Of a stretch of DNA of 18,463 bases, positions 1 to 7,897 are shown one piece after another (positions within the stretch are counted from its first letter, which is position 1; every line of letters begins with the position of its first letter). Position numbers and translations under genes: made by a program. Source of the stretch: an uncultured Lachnospiraceae bacterium (lineage in GTDB: Bacteria > Bacillota > Clostridia > Lachnospirales > Lachnospiraceae); contig CAJUDX010000057.1 of assembly GCA_910584785.1 (NCBI GenBank), forward strand, positions 2,404 through 20,866. Reading direction: 5' to 3'. Below the pieces are notes generated by a model. That model had not been told where the DNA came from, did not search any database, and was given only the letters and a program-made list of their open reading frames with translations.

Positions 1-336
1 AGTGAACCAGGGGAGTTTGATGAACTGGAGGAATGGGAAGAAATAGAGGAGAGCGACATCATAGAAGAAAGCAGTCTGGCTGAGGAAGAAGCGGCTGGGA
101 CTGCAGAGGCGGTGGAGATAGGGGCTGTCTCAGAATCCGGTCAGGATAAAAATGAGACAGGTGAAATCCGGGAAGATCCAAAGGCATCAGAAGAAAAACG
201 GCGTGCAAAGGAAGAGATGGAGAAGCAAAAAGCCCTGATTGCAGCGAAATTGGCAGCGGCACGGCTGATGCAGAGCCGTTCATCACAGAATTTTTCTGCA
301 CCTTTACAAAACCGGGTGCATCCCAGAAATTTTTGA
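1..336 (+). CDS. 3' end of an acidic coiled-coil-like protein, possibly a ZapA-like tail (partial)
   Basis: The reading frame is open from the first base and stops with TGA at 334-336, so only the last 111 residues are present and the start lies outside the window. The visible part is very rich in Glu and Asp, then turns into a Lys/Glu/Ala-rich stretch (EEKRRAKEEMEKQ) likely to be helical or coiled coil, and ends in a basic tail. No catalytic motif is visible. In clostridia a ZapA-like cell-division protein with a long acidic extension often lies before a U32 family gene, and the following genes make a wall-synthesis operon, so a ZapA-like tail is plausible. This rests on context only, because the conserved ZapA domain is not in the window. 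Confidence 0.6.
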   Translation, partial: SEPGEFDELEEWEEIEESDIIEESSLAEEEAAGTAEAVEIGAVSESGQDKNETGEIREDPKASEEKRRAKEEMEKQKALIAAKLAAARLMQSRSSQNFSAPLQNRVHPRNF

Positions 337-376
337 TAAAGGAAACGTTGATAAAGGAAGCTGTGCAAAAAAATCG

Positions 377-417
377 AAGGGTGCTTCAAGAGGGGCATCC
401 TTTCCTTATTTTTTGTT
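377..417 (+). terminator. Probable intrinsic terminator after the partial gene
   Basis: Arms AAGGGTGC (377-384) and GCATCCTT (395-402) pair over 8 bp with one G-T pair, and a T-rich run (TCCTTATTTTTTG) follows. It lies 40 bp after the stop of the upstream gene and before the promoter of the U32 gene. Confidence 0.5.
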
Positions 418-595
418 GGCATTGTGACGCGTTCGGCTTTTTTTGATGGCACTGTAGCACGCTCAGAAGGTTTTAATTTTTTGACGGTAAAGACACATAT
501 CTTGCAGAAAGCAACATGTTATTTCATAATGGCAAAGATGCGCATTTTACAGAAAGCAATAGTTAATTACGTTTTGGAAAGGAAAGACGAAAAAG
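418..595 (+). other. Intergenic leader with degenerate internal duplications
   Basis: No convincing gene is seen here. Two pairs of imperfect direct repeats are visible: GGCATTGTGACGCGTTC near 418 against GGCACTGTAGCACGCTC near 447, and a pair sharing CAGAAAGCAA near 505 and 550. Just upstream, TTGATAAAGGAA is present almost twice in tandem (332-358). The region also carries the likely promoter of the U32 operon. A 64-codon frame crosses it but overlaps the U32 start and has no family features. Confidence 0.4.
502..530 (+). promoter_or_regulatory. Possible sigma-A promoter of the U32-ftsW-pbp operon
   Basis: TTGCAG (502-507), a 17-bp spacer and CATAAT (525-530). The -35 resembles the TTGCAT boxes of other promoters in this window. 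It would give a leader of about 60 nt before the ATG at 596. Confidence 0.4.
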
Positions 596-2881
596 ATGGT
601 AAAAAACAGGCAGGTTGAGGTATTAGCGCCGGCGGGTTCTTATGAGAGTATGGAAGCCGCATTTGCGGCAGGGGCAGATGCAGCATATATTGGGGGAAGC
701 CGTTTTGGAGCAAGGGCTTATGCTGAAAATCTGGACAGGGAAATGCTGTGCCGTGCGATTGATTATGCACATCTGCATGGGAGGCGGCTGTATATGACGG
801 TAAATACCTTATTTAAGGAACAGGAACTTAAGGAGCTGCCGGATTATCTTTTAGCCTATTATAAAAGAGGGCTGGATGCTGTGATTGTTCAGGATTTGGG
901 GGCAATGGCGGTTATTCGAAGATATTTCCCTGATTTGCCTGTCCATGCCAGCACGCAGATGACCATTACCGGGGTGTACGGGGCTAAACTGCTGAAAGAG
1001 CTGGGGGCCAGCCGTATTGTGACGGCAAGGGAATTATCGCTGGAAGAAATTCGCCAGATTCATCAGCAGGTTGATGTGGAAATCGAGGGTTTTGTCCACG
1101 GTGCATTGTGTTACTGTTATTCCGGGCAATGCCTGATGAGCAGCCTGATCGGTGGAAGGAGCGGAAACCGGGGACGCTGTGCCCAGCCCTGCCGCCTTCC
1201 CTACGAGGTCTGGCAGGGAGGGAAAAAGGTGAATAAAAGACAGGAAGGTTTTGTGCTGAGTTTAAAAGACTTATGTACACTGGATTTACTCCCGGATATT
1301 TTGGAGGCTGGTGTATATTCACTGAAAATCGAAGGCCGGATGAAGAGTTCTCGTTATACGGCGGGAGTCACTGCCGTTTATCGAAAGTATGTCGATCAGT
1401 ATTTGGCAAACGGAAGAAAGGGGTATCAGGTCGATCCAAAGGATAAGCAAATGCTTTTGGATTTATTTGACCGGGGTGGTTTTACGGAAGGTTATTCGAT
1501 GCAGCATAATGGAAAATCCATGCTTGCGCTAAAAGAAAAGCCCGCATTCCGGGAGACGAATCAAAAACTGATGGAAGAGATTGACCAGACCTGGGTAAAG
1601 AAAAAGCTTCAGGAACCGATTTGCGGCTGCCTCGAATTAACACCCAATGAAGAGGCAAAATTAACCTTGATGATGACAGGGGCCTGGAAAAAAAGGAATC
1701 CAGAAGAGATGATTCAGGCGGTCGTCTATGGTCAGGAAGTGCAGCCTGCAAAGAATCAGCCGATGACCAGAGAGACGATAAGCCGTCAGATAAAGAAAAC
1801 AGGGAATACGCCATTTGTTTTTGAGGAAGTAACGATTGTGCTTAATGGAGACGTGTTTCTTCCGCTTCAGGCATTAAATGAGCTTCGCCGTAAAGGGCTG
1901 GAAGAACTGGAGAAACAGATATTATCTGCAGATTTTGGCAGGGCAAAGGTGGAAATCAGGTCTGAAAAACAGGAATTGGGCAATACTGATAAAGATGGAG
2001 TAAGGGAAGAATACCTTGAAACGAAAAAAAGAAGGGACTTTGAAACTAAGAAAAGAAGGGAAAATAAAGCGCCCTGTCTGGTTGTGTCGGTGGAAGAGCA
2101 GCACCAGCTAGGTCCGGTTCTTTCCTGTGATGAGGTCGGAGAGGTGTATCTTGATGCCGACGGTTTTCCTGCTCAGGTCTGGGAAGAGACTGTTTTTGCC
2201 TGCCGCCAAACGGGCAAACGGTGTTTTTTGCTGATGCCTGAAATTTTCCGAACAAAAGCTGTACAGTATTTCCAGCAAAATAAAGAACAGCTTAAGAAAG
2301 CGGGCTTTGATGGACTGGTGGTGCGCAATCTTGAGGAAGTTCAGTGGTGGAGGGAAAATGCGAAAATACTTCCGCTTTTGATGGATACCTCGCTTTATAC
2401 CTGGAATCGTCAGGCCATTCAGGTGATGGAGGAAATGGGAGCGTCGCGGATTGCAGTTCCTTCAGAACTGAATGTGCATGAACTGCGGGAGCGGGGAACA
2501 GACGGACAGGAGCTTTTGGTGTATGGTCGCCTGCCGATGATGGTGTCCGCCCAGTGCGTACAAAAAACGATATTGGGCTGCAGCCGCAGACGGGGGGAAA
2601 TTTATTTAAAAGATCGGACGGGGAAGGAAATGCCGGTGAAGAATCGTTGTAGATTTTGTTACAATACAATATATAATGCAAGTCCCCTGTCGCTGCTTGG
2701 ACAGGAGAATTTGGTGGAGACGCTAAATCCGGCATACCTGCGGCTTCATTTTACGAATGAGACGCAGGGCGAGGCGGAGCGTGTTCTGAAGGCATGGTTG
2801 GATGGCTTTTATTATCACAGAGCAGTAAAGTCTCCATTGTCCGATTTTACCAGGGGACATTTTAAGCGAGGAGTTGAGTAG
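596..2881 (+). CDS. Peptidase U32 family protein with DUF3656 (RlhA-like)
   Basis: A protein of 761 residues. The N-terminal half is a U32 domain: it starts VEVLAPAGSYESM, typical of the family, and carries the U32 signature around residues 164-182 (EGFVHGALCYCYSGQCLMS). Cys172, Cys179, Cys195 and Cys199 match the cysteine pattern that binds an iron-sulfur cluster in studied U32 members. The middle and C-terminal parts fit the DUF3656 extension found in E. coli RlhA, and a CRFC pair lies near the C-terminus. Studied U32 proteins (RlhA, TrhP) hydroxylate cytidine in 23S rRNA or uridine in tRNA, so an RNA-hydroxylation role is more likely than proteolysis; this is family knowledge, not shown here. 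The length is close to RlhA with about 100 extra residues, in part a Lys/Glu-rich linker near residues 460-490. The ATG at 596 has an AAGGAAA-type site upstream. The next gene starts 8 bp after the stop. Confidence 0.93.
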   Translation: MVKNRQVEVLAPAGSYESMEAAFAAGADAAYIGGSRFGARAYAENLDREMLCRAIDYAHLHGRRLYMTVNTLFKEQELKELPDYLLAYYKRGLDAVIVQDLGAMAVIRRYFPDLPVHASTQMTITGVYGAKLLKELGASRIVTARELSLEEIRQIHQQVDVEIEGFVHGALCYCYSGQCLMSSLIGGRSGNRGRCAQPCRLPYEVWQGGKKVNKRQEGFVLSLKDLCTLDLLPDILEAGVYSLKIEGRMKSSRYTAGVTAVYRKYVDQYLANGRKGYQVDPKDKQMLLDLFDRGGFTEGYSMQHNGKSMLALKEKPAFRETNQKLMEEIDQTWVKKKLQEPICGCLELTPNEEAKLTLMMTGAWKKRNPEEMIQAVVYGQEVQPAKNQPMTRETISRQIKKTGNTPFVFEEVTIVLNGDVFLPLQALNELRRKGLEELEKQILSADFGRAKVEIRSEKQELGNTDKDGVREEYLETKKRRDFETKKRRENKAPCLVVSVEEQHQLGPVLSCDEVGEVYLDADGFPAQVWEETVFACRQTGKRCFLLMPEIFRTKAVQYFQQNKEQLKKAGFDGLVVRNLEEVQWWRENAKILPLLMDTSLYTWNRQAIQVMEEMGASRIAVPSELNVHELRERGTDGQELLVYGRLPMMVSAQCVQKTILGCSRRRGEIYLKDRTGKEMPVKNRCRFCYNTIYNASPLSLLGQENLVETLNPAYLRLHFTNETQGEAERVLKAWLDGFYYHRAVKSPLSDFTRGHFKRGVE

Positions 2882-2889
2882 ACGAAGGT

Positions 2890-4212
2890 ATGATGAATCT
2901 AATCATTGAAACCTCAAAGTATTTGATGATTCTTTTGATGGCCTGTTATACGTATTTTAATTTCCGGTTTTTTTCCTTCCGGGATATTTGGAAGAAACGG
3001 GCAATTTGTGCCAGGCAGAATCAGGCTATGTTTATGCTGCACCTTCTGGCATATTTGATTATTTATCTGAAAACGGGTGAGGTACTTGTACTGATTTTTT
3101 ATGCGGCCCAGGTGGTATTTTTCCTGGCCTATATCTATCTTTACCGCTTGTTTTACCGGAATGTGTCGCGGCTTTTGGTCAATAATGCCTGTATGCTGAT
3201 GTGTGTGGGGTTAATTATGCTGACCCGGATTTCACTGAACCGGGCAATCCGCCAGTTTATTCTAATCGCTGCTTCGGCGGTAATTACCTGGCTGGTTCCC
3301 TGGATTATCGATCATGTGTGGCAGCTGAGCCGGGCAGCGTGGCTGTACGCGGTGATTGGACTGGGGCTGTTGGGCGTGGTATGCCTGACGGGGACGACGA
3401 CCTTTGGCGCACAGCTTTCTCTGGAAATTCATGGAATTTCCTTTCAGCCCTCAGAGTTTGTAAAAATTACTTTTGTCTTTTTTGCTGCGGCGATGTTTTA
3501 CCGCTCGGTTTGTTTTAAAACCGTTGCCGTGACAACGACAGTTGCAGCGGCGCATGTGCTGATTCTGGTGCTTTCAAAGGACTTGGGGAGTGCCCTGCTG
3601 TTTTTTGTCGCCTATGTGTTTATGCTGTTTGTGGCGACCTCTAACTGGCTCTATCTTGGGGCAGGGATGGGATCGGGAGCGCTGGCGGCGTTGGTGGCTT
3701 ACCGATGGTTCCCTCATGTGCAGACAAGGGTGTCGGCCTGGTCGGACCCATGGTCGGATATTGATAAGAATGGATATCAGATTGCCCAGTCGCTGTTTGC
3801 CATTGGCACGGGCGGGTGGTTTGGTATGGGTTTGTATCAGGGGATGCCCTATAAGATCCCGGTGGTGGAAAAGGACTTTATTTTTGCAGCAATATCCGAG
3901 GAGCTGGGCGGAATTTTTGCCCTTTGTGTGGTGCTGATTTGCATTGGATGTTTTCTGCAGTTTATGATGGTGGCGGGAACATTAAAGGCCAGCTTCTTTA
4001 AGCTGATTGCGTTTGGGCTGGGCATAGTCTATATTACACAGGTATTTTTAACCATTGGCGGAGTGACAAAATTCATTCCATCAACGGGTGTCACCCTGCC
4101 TTTTGTCAGCTATGGGGGGAGTTCAATATTCAGTACTTTTTTATTGTTTAACATTATTCAGGGTCTTTATATTTTAAAACGGAATGAAGAGGAAGAGGAT
4201 GAAGAAAACTAA
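2890..4212 (+). CDS. FtsW/RodA/SpoVE family (SEDS) peptidoglycan glycosyltransferase
   Basis: A 440-residue membrane protein with many hydrophobic segments. SEDS hallmarks are clear in the C-terminal half: KDLGSALLFF near 230, the loop with DPW and GYQIAQSLFAIGTGG near 286-309, EKDFIFAAISEELGG near 327-341 and TGVTLPFVSYGGSS near 399-412. Asp329 in EKDFIF corresponds to the essential aspartate of RodA/FtsW. These enzymes polymerise lipid II into glycan strands at the membrane and work with a class B PBP, which is the next gene and overlaps this one. About 150 residues precede the typical SEDS core, adding extra membrane segments. The tail is acidic (NEEEEDEEN). Start: ATG ATG at 2890, with GAAGG just upstream that better suits the second ATG. 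Whether it serves elongation or division cannot be decided from the sequence. Confidence 0.93.
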   Translation: MMNLIIETSKYLMILLMACYTYFNFRFFSFRDIWKKRAICARQNQAMFMLHLLAYLIIYLKTGEVLVLIFYAAQVVFFLAYIYLYRLFYRNVSRLLVNNACMLMCVGLIMLTRISLNRAIRQFILIAASAVITWLVPWIIDHVWQLSRAAWLYAVIGLGLLGVVCLTGTTTFGAQLSLEIHGISFQPSEFVKITFVFFAAAMFYRSVCFKTVAVTTTVAAAHVLILVLSKDLGSALLFFVAYVFMLFVATSNWLYLGAGMGSGALAALVAYRWFPHVQTRVSAWSDPWSDIDKNGYQIAQSLFAIGTGGWFGMGLYQGMPYKIPVVEKDFIFAAISEELGGIFALCVVLICIGCFLQFMMVAGTLKASFFKLIAFGLGIVYITQVFLTIGGVTKFIPSTGVTLPFVSYGGSSIFSTFLLFNIIQGLYILKRNEEEEDEEN

Positions 4213-5632
4213 TGCCCCGCACCAGGAAAATAAAAATATTATGCTGCTGACTTATGTAGTGCTTGCCTTATTTTTGGGAATGATGGGGTACTTTGGCTAT
4301 TTTTTGCAGGTGAAAAGCGAGGACGTGATTAACAGTTCATATAATGCCCGGCTGGATCGATTCTCCGATCGGATACTTCGGGGGCGGATTTTCAGCAGCG
4401 ACGGGCTGGTGCTGGCAGAAACGCAAAACAATGCTCTGGGCGGGGAGGTCAGGGTTTATCCTTTTGCCAATGCCTTCTCTCATGTGGTGGGCTATACCAG
4501 CAAGGGAAAGACCGGGGTGGAAAGCCTGGGCAATTTTTATCTGCTGAGTTCCCATGTGAATTTATTCGAGCAGATTTGGGATCAGTTTTCCGGGCAGAAA
4601 AGCCCTGGAGATGATGTGATAACGACCTTAGATGCCCGGCTTCAGATGACGGCCTATGAGGAGCTTGGCGATCGGAAGGGGGCTGTGGTCTGTTTAGAGC
4701 CGGGAACAGGAAAGCTGCTTGCCATGGTTTCCAAACCGGATTATGACCCGAATCCTGCCAGCTTAGATGCGGTATGGGAAACATTGATTCAGGAAGAGAA
4801 TGACCAGGCACAGCTGCTTAACCGGGCAACACAGGGCCTTTATCCCCCCGGTTCCGTGTTTAAGATTGTCACAGCTTTAGAGGCCATGCGGGAAAATACG
4901 ACCGGGTGGAAGGAGATTCCTTTTGACTGTTCGGGCGTGTATGCGGTGGAAGATTATTCCATTAAATGTTACCACAATAACGTCCATGGACTGCAAAATC
5001 TGGAGCTTTCCTTTGCCAATTCGTGCAATGGCGCCTTTGCCAGCCTAGGCCTTTCGCTTGATTTGGCGTCTATGGAAGAACTGGCGTTTCAGCTATTGTT
5101 TAATACAGAGCTTCCCCTTGCCCTTCCCTATGCTAAAAGTACCTATTCGATGAAAGCGGGGGCAGATACCTGGGAAATTCTGCAGACTTCTATCGGTCAG
5201 GGAATGACGCAGGTAACGCCCATCCATATGGCGATGATGACGGCTGCCATTGCCAATGGGGGAATCTTAATGAAGCCCTATGTGATTGAAAGGGTGAATA
5301 ATGCTGCGGGGGAAGAGGTGAAAAAGTTTCTCCCATCTTCGGCAAAAAGTCTGATGACAGCCCAGGAAGCCGGGCAGTTAGGGGATTTAATGCGTCAGGT
5401 GGTGATAACAGGGACAGGCTCAGCCCTGCGGGATGCACCTTATTCCTCAGCGGGAAAAACCGGATCGGCAGAGTTTGAGACAGGGAAGGAGACGCATGCA
5501 TGGTTTACCGGCTATGCCCCGGCAGAGGAGCCTAAGATTGTAGTGACCGTGATAGTGGAAGAGGGAGGTTCGGGGGGACAGGCGGCGGCGCCGGTGGCGA
5601 GAAAGCTGTTTGATCAGTATCTGCTGCGGTAA
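4199..5632 (+). CDS. Class B penicillin-binding protein (transpeptidase), PbpA-type
   Basis: A short N-terminal tail and a single membrane anchor (about residues 14-37) precede an extracytoplasmic transpeptidase. The class B RGRIFSSDG box lies near residue 61. The catalytic motifs are all present: SVFK with nucleophile Ser219, SCN at 275-277 and KTG at 420-422. It should cross-link peptidoglycan outside the membrane and partner the SEDS protein encoded just before. At 477 residues it is compact, like the PbpA proteins paired with RodA. The start chosen is ATG 4199, with AGAGGAAGAGG directly upstream; ATG 4184 in the same frame adds five residues but has a weak site. Either way the start lies inside the previous gene (14 or 29 bp overlap), which suggests translational coupling. 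Confidence 0.93.
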   Translation: MKKTNAPHQENKNIMLLTYVVLALFLGMMGYFGYFLQVKSEDVINSSYNARLDRFSDRILRGRIFSSDGLVLAETQNNALGGEVRVYPFANAFSHVVGYTSKGKTGVESLGNFYLLSSHVNLFEQIWDQFSGQKSPGDDVITTLDARLQMTAYEELGDRKGAVVCLEPGTGKLLAMVSKPDYDPNPASLDAVWETLIQEENDQAQLLNRATQGLYPPGSVFKIVTALEAMRENTTGWKEIPFDCSGVYAVEDYSIKCYHNNVHGLQNLELSFANSCNGAFASLGLSLDLASMEELAFQLLFNTELPLALPYAKSTYSMKAGADTWEILQTSIGQGMTQVTPIHMAMMTAAIANGGILMKPYVIERVNNAAGEEVKKFLPSSAKSLMTAQEAGQLGDLMRQVVITGTGSALRDAPYSSAGKTGSAEFETGKETHAWFTGYAPAEEPKIVVTVIVEEGGSGGQAAAPVARKLFDQYLLR

Positions 5633-5647
5633 AAAAATTAAATTGCC

Positions 5648-5684
5648 TTTTCAGCGATGGAGATTAAGGGTAAATCGCTGAAAA
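5648..5684 (+). terminator. Perfect 11-bp inverted repeat after the PBP gene
   Basis: TTTTCAGCGAT (5648-5658) and ATCGCTGAAAA (5674-5684) pair perfectly around a 15-nt loop, starting 15 bp after the PBP stop. In the plus direction no good U tract follows (CCTGTAAAATTTG), so it is a weak intrinsic terminator at best. It may be a 3'-end stabilising or processing hairpin for the operon mRNA. Read on the minus strand it is followed by a T-rich stretch. Confidence 0.45.
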
Positions 5685-5759
5685 CCTGTAAAATTTGCAC
5701 AGGGAATGGTGGGTGAAAGGGCAAAAGAAGGAATAATTTTGGCAATTTTTCTGAATATC

Positions 5760-5788
5760 TTGCATCTCTTTTGAAAAAGATGTATACT
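5760..5788 (+). promoter_or_regulatory. Promoter of the NUDIX gene
   Basis: TTGCAT (5760-5765), 17-bp spacer, TATACT (5783-5788). Transcription would start near 5795, giving a leader of about 90 nt. That leader contains GC-rich partly complementary tracts (roughly 5815-5865) before the ribosome binding site AGGAGGG. Confidence 0.7.
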
Positions 5789-5883
5789 GAATATAGTCTG
5801 TGATGACACACCAGCGACCTGAGCCGGTGCGTGGCGGGATTGGCCGCAGGCACGGTGCTTATGGTTAGTCAGGAGGGATTGCA

Positions 5884-6336
5884 ATGATTGAGGCAACGAG
5901 CTGCGGCGGTGTGGTTATTTTTCGCGGCAAAATCCTGGTTCTGTATAAGAATTATAAGAATAAGTACGAGGGCTGGGTTTTGCCAAAAGGAACTGTAGAG
6001 GCCGGAGAGGAGTTTAAGGAAACGGCTCTTCGGGAAGTGAAGGAAGAAACGGGGGTCAGCGCATCGATTATCAAATACATTGGAAAAAGTCAATATTCTT
6101 TTAACACGCCACAGGATGTAGTGGAAAAGGATGTTCACTGGTATCTGATGATGGCTGACAGCTACTACAGCAAACCACAACGGGAGGAATACTTTGTAGA
6201 CTCCGGGTATTATAAATTTTATGAAGCCTACCATCTGCTGAAGTTTTCCAATGAAAAGCAGGTATTGGAGAAGGCGTATAATGAATACCTGGATTTAAAG
6301 AAGGCAAACCTCTGGGGATCGAAGAAATATTTCTGA
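5884..6336 (+). CDS. NUDIX hydrolase
   Basis: A 150-residue protein with a complete NUDIX box from Gly36 to Val58 (G-x5-E-x7-REV-K-EE-T-G-V), including Glu51, Glu54 and Glu55 that bind the divalent metal. The family cleaves nucleoside diphosphates linked to another moiety; the substrate cannot be told from the sequence. The N-terminal strand SCGGVVIFRGKILVLY and the PKGTVEAGE turn are typical. The C-terminal part (about 95-150) is aromatic and Lys-rich with no known extra domain. The ATG has AGGAGGG about 8 nt upstream. It is monocistronic, with its own promoter and a strong terminator. Confidence 0.92.
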   Translation: MIEATSCGGVVIFRGKILVLYKNYKNKYEGWVLPKGTVEAGEEFKETALREVKEETGVSASIIKYIGKSQYSFNTPQDVVEKDVHWYLMMADSYYSKPQREEYFVDSGYYKFYEAYHLLKFSNEKQVLEKAYNEYLDLKKANLWGSKKYF

Positions 6337-6361
6337 GAAAGCAGTAAAAAGCAGTAAGATG

Positions 6362-6409
6362 AAACATGGTCTATTGGGAAGTAGTTTTTTCCAATAGGCC
6401 ATGTTTTTT
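6362..6409 (+). terminator. Strong intrinsic terminator after the NUDIX gene
   Basis: AAACATGGTCTATTGG (6362-6377) pairs with CCAATAGGCCATGTTT (6391-6406) with one G-T pair, followed by a T run. It separates the NUDIX gene from the convergent DUF4317 gene. Nothing else is seen between 6410 and the end of that gene. Confidence 0.85.
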
Positions 6410-6488
6410 GCTGATTTCTTGATTGCTGTGCTATTTTTTGTATGCCATGTTTGCCTTGGGCGGTGATTCCAATTTACTCCTGCCCGGC

Positions 6489-6569
6489 TTTCCGTTTCTA
6501 TATTTCAGATGTGGTTTCCTGTTTCTGTATTTCAGTTGTGGCTTCCAGTTTCTTCATTTCGGTTGCGGC
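6489..6569 (-). repeat. 27-bp tandem repeat, three units, at the 3' end of the DUF4317 gene
   Basis: Read on the minus strand, three 27-bp units follow each other at 6569-6543, 6542-6516 and 6515-6489. They encode AATEMKKLE, ATTEIQKQE and TTSEI-stop-KRK. The third unit has TAG where the second has CAG (Gln), so the stop codon arose inside a repeat unit. The next in-frame stop is a few codons later. Confidence 0.8.
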
Positions 6570-7682
6570 AACATTAATTCCGTTTACTGTGACATTGTCG
6601 TCGATGCCGATAACCAGGCAGCGACGCCCGTCAATAATCTTTGTCTCCACCAGATCAGCGCAGTCGGGGGCAACCTGGATGGTGATTACCGGGGTCTTGA
6701 TTTCAAATTTTCTGGTGTTGGCGACATTGGAAACCAAAAGGGCAGCTTTTTCCCCGGCGGCTTCGTCAAAGTTTCGGTCGAAGGCTTCCATTTTCTGCTC
6801 ATTGGCTCCGCTGGATTCTAAGAGGTTGCGCACTTCCTGTTTGTCGAGAAAGATTGGTTCGGGGCTGTCCTGCTCAGCTTCGATTAAATCATTTAAGCGC
6901 TCGTGGATGGTTTTAACCAGCGCATAGTCGCAGGTGTCCTCCAGGGTTTCTTCAATCAGGAGGTTAAAGGTTTCCTGCTGGTCCTTAGCTGTCATGGGCA
7001 CAGTGCAGCCGGAGAGGGTTTCGACGAAGCCTTCGTGGAGATCTTCCGCATTTTTGGAGTAGTAGAGGAAGCTGTGGATATCTGTGCTGCGGTCATTGAA
7101 CGCGGGGAAAAGGAAGCCTCGGTCGGGCATTTCCACCAGCCAGTCTCTGGTACGGTTGCGGAAGCAGTTCTCCTGGTCATCATAGGTAAGACCAGCCTTG
7201 GAAAGCTTGACCGGGCAGATCGCACAGAGAATGTAGTCGTAAACCTCATCGGAGGCGTCAAACATCTCCAGGTTGTCCGAGGATTTTCCGGGGATGTCAT
7301 AGAGGGCGTGGATTAAGAGGATTAAATAGTTTTCGCCGTAGTCGTAGTTTTCAATAATCTTATCATAAAATGTCTCGATAAGCTCTGGTTGTTCTAAATG
7401 GCTGGTGCGCAGATCAAGAAAGAATCGCTGCGGACCGTCAGGCATTTCGGCGTCTAAGGGAAAATCCATGTTGATAAGATTTTTGCCGACAGTGCCGGAT
7501 AAGGCTTTGCGGAAGATTTCAAAGTATTTGAAGCGCTCCTCTTCGGGAAGGGAGAGGAAGGCATGGGATAGTTCTGTTTTTTTGTTTTTTTCGTTATCTA
7601 CGTAGCAGCCACAGATCCGGGAAATAGCGCAGTTGTCGGGGGTGAATTGTTTTTTGATTTCAGAAATTTCTTTTTTATTCAC
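6498..7682 (-). CDS. DUF4317 family protein
   Basis: A 394-residue protein recognised as DUF4317 by its opening (NKKEISEIKKQFTPDNCAI), the ICGCYVD segment and the central LVEMPDRGFLFPAFNDRSTD region. The family is common in clostridia and has no known function. No signal peptide or membrane segment is seen, so it is likely cytoplasmic. The start chosen is GTG at 7682-7680, because family members begin at NKKEIS and AGGCGG lies 8 nt upstream; the frame is open 14 codons further to an ATG at 7724, but that extension is not family-like. The last 20 or so residues after VNGINV are encoded by a 27-bp tandem repeat and appear to extend beyond the usual family end. Its promoter is back to back with that of the DUF2325 gene. 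Confidence 0.88.
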   Translation of the reverse strand: MNKKEISEIKKQFTPDNCAISRICGCYVDNEKNKKTELSHAFLSLPEEERFKYFEIFRKALSGTVGKNLINMDFPLDAEMPDGPQRFFLDLRTSHLEQPELIETFYDKIIENYDYGENYLILLIHALYDIPGKSSDNLEMFDASDEVYDYILCAICPVKLSKAGLTYDDQENCFRNRTRDWLVEMPDRGFLFPAFNDRSTDIHSFLYYSKNAEDLHEGFVETLSGCTVPMTAKDQQETFNLLIEETLEDTCDYALVKTIHERLNDLIEAEQDSPEPIFLDKQEVRNLLESSGANEQKMEAFDRNFDEAAGEKAALLVSNVANTRKFEIKTPVITIQVAPDCADLVETKIIDGRRCLVIGIDDNVTVNGINVAATEMKKLEATTEIQKQETTSEI

Positions 7683-7819
7683 AGAGGTTACCGCCTTTCT
7701 ATGTAGGTTGGTACAATGATGCATATTGTTTATTTTCTGGTAGTTTGCTGACTGACTTTCCGGCAGACAATTTCAGGATGAGGATGAGTGGGGACGAAGC
7801 CTGCAGTAAATTCATGGCT

Positions 7820-7848
7820 ATCATACAGCAGAAATGAAGAAAATGCAA
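7820..7848 (-). promoter_or_regulatory. Promoter of the DUF4317 gene
   Basis: On the minus strand: TTGCAT (7848-7843), 17-bp spacer, TATGAT (7825-7820). The transcript would start near 7813 and have a leader of about 130 nt. Its -35 box is one arm of the inverted repeat ATGCAAGgaataaCTTGCAT (7843-7862), the other arm being the -35 of the divergent DUF2325 promoter. Confidence 0.65.
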
Positions 7849-7856
7849 GGAATAAC

Positions 7857-7885
7857 TTGCATCAATGGAAAAAATATGGTATTCT
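7857..7885 (+). promoter_or_regulatory. Promoter of the DUF2325 gene
   Basis: TTGCAT (7857-7862), 17-bp spacer, TATTCT (7880-7885). Only 8 bp separate this -35 box from that of the divergent promoter, so two polymerases could not easily bind together. Confidence 0.65.
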
Positions 7886-7897
7886 GTTAAAAGATTG

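Noticed and set aside
424..618. 64-codon frame before the U32 gene
   Set aside because: Overlaps the U32 start, has no supporting site, and reflects the degenerate repeats there.
6442..7316. Plus-strand frames opposite the DUF4317 gene
   Set aside because: They are antisense shadows; the minus-strand frame has clear family similarity, start and promoter.
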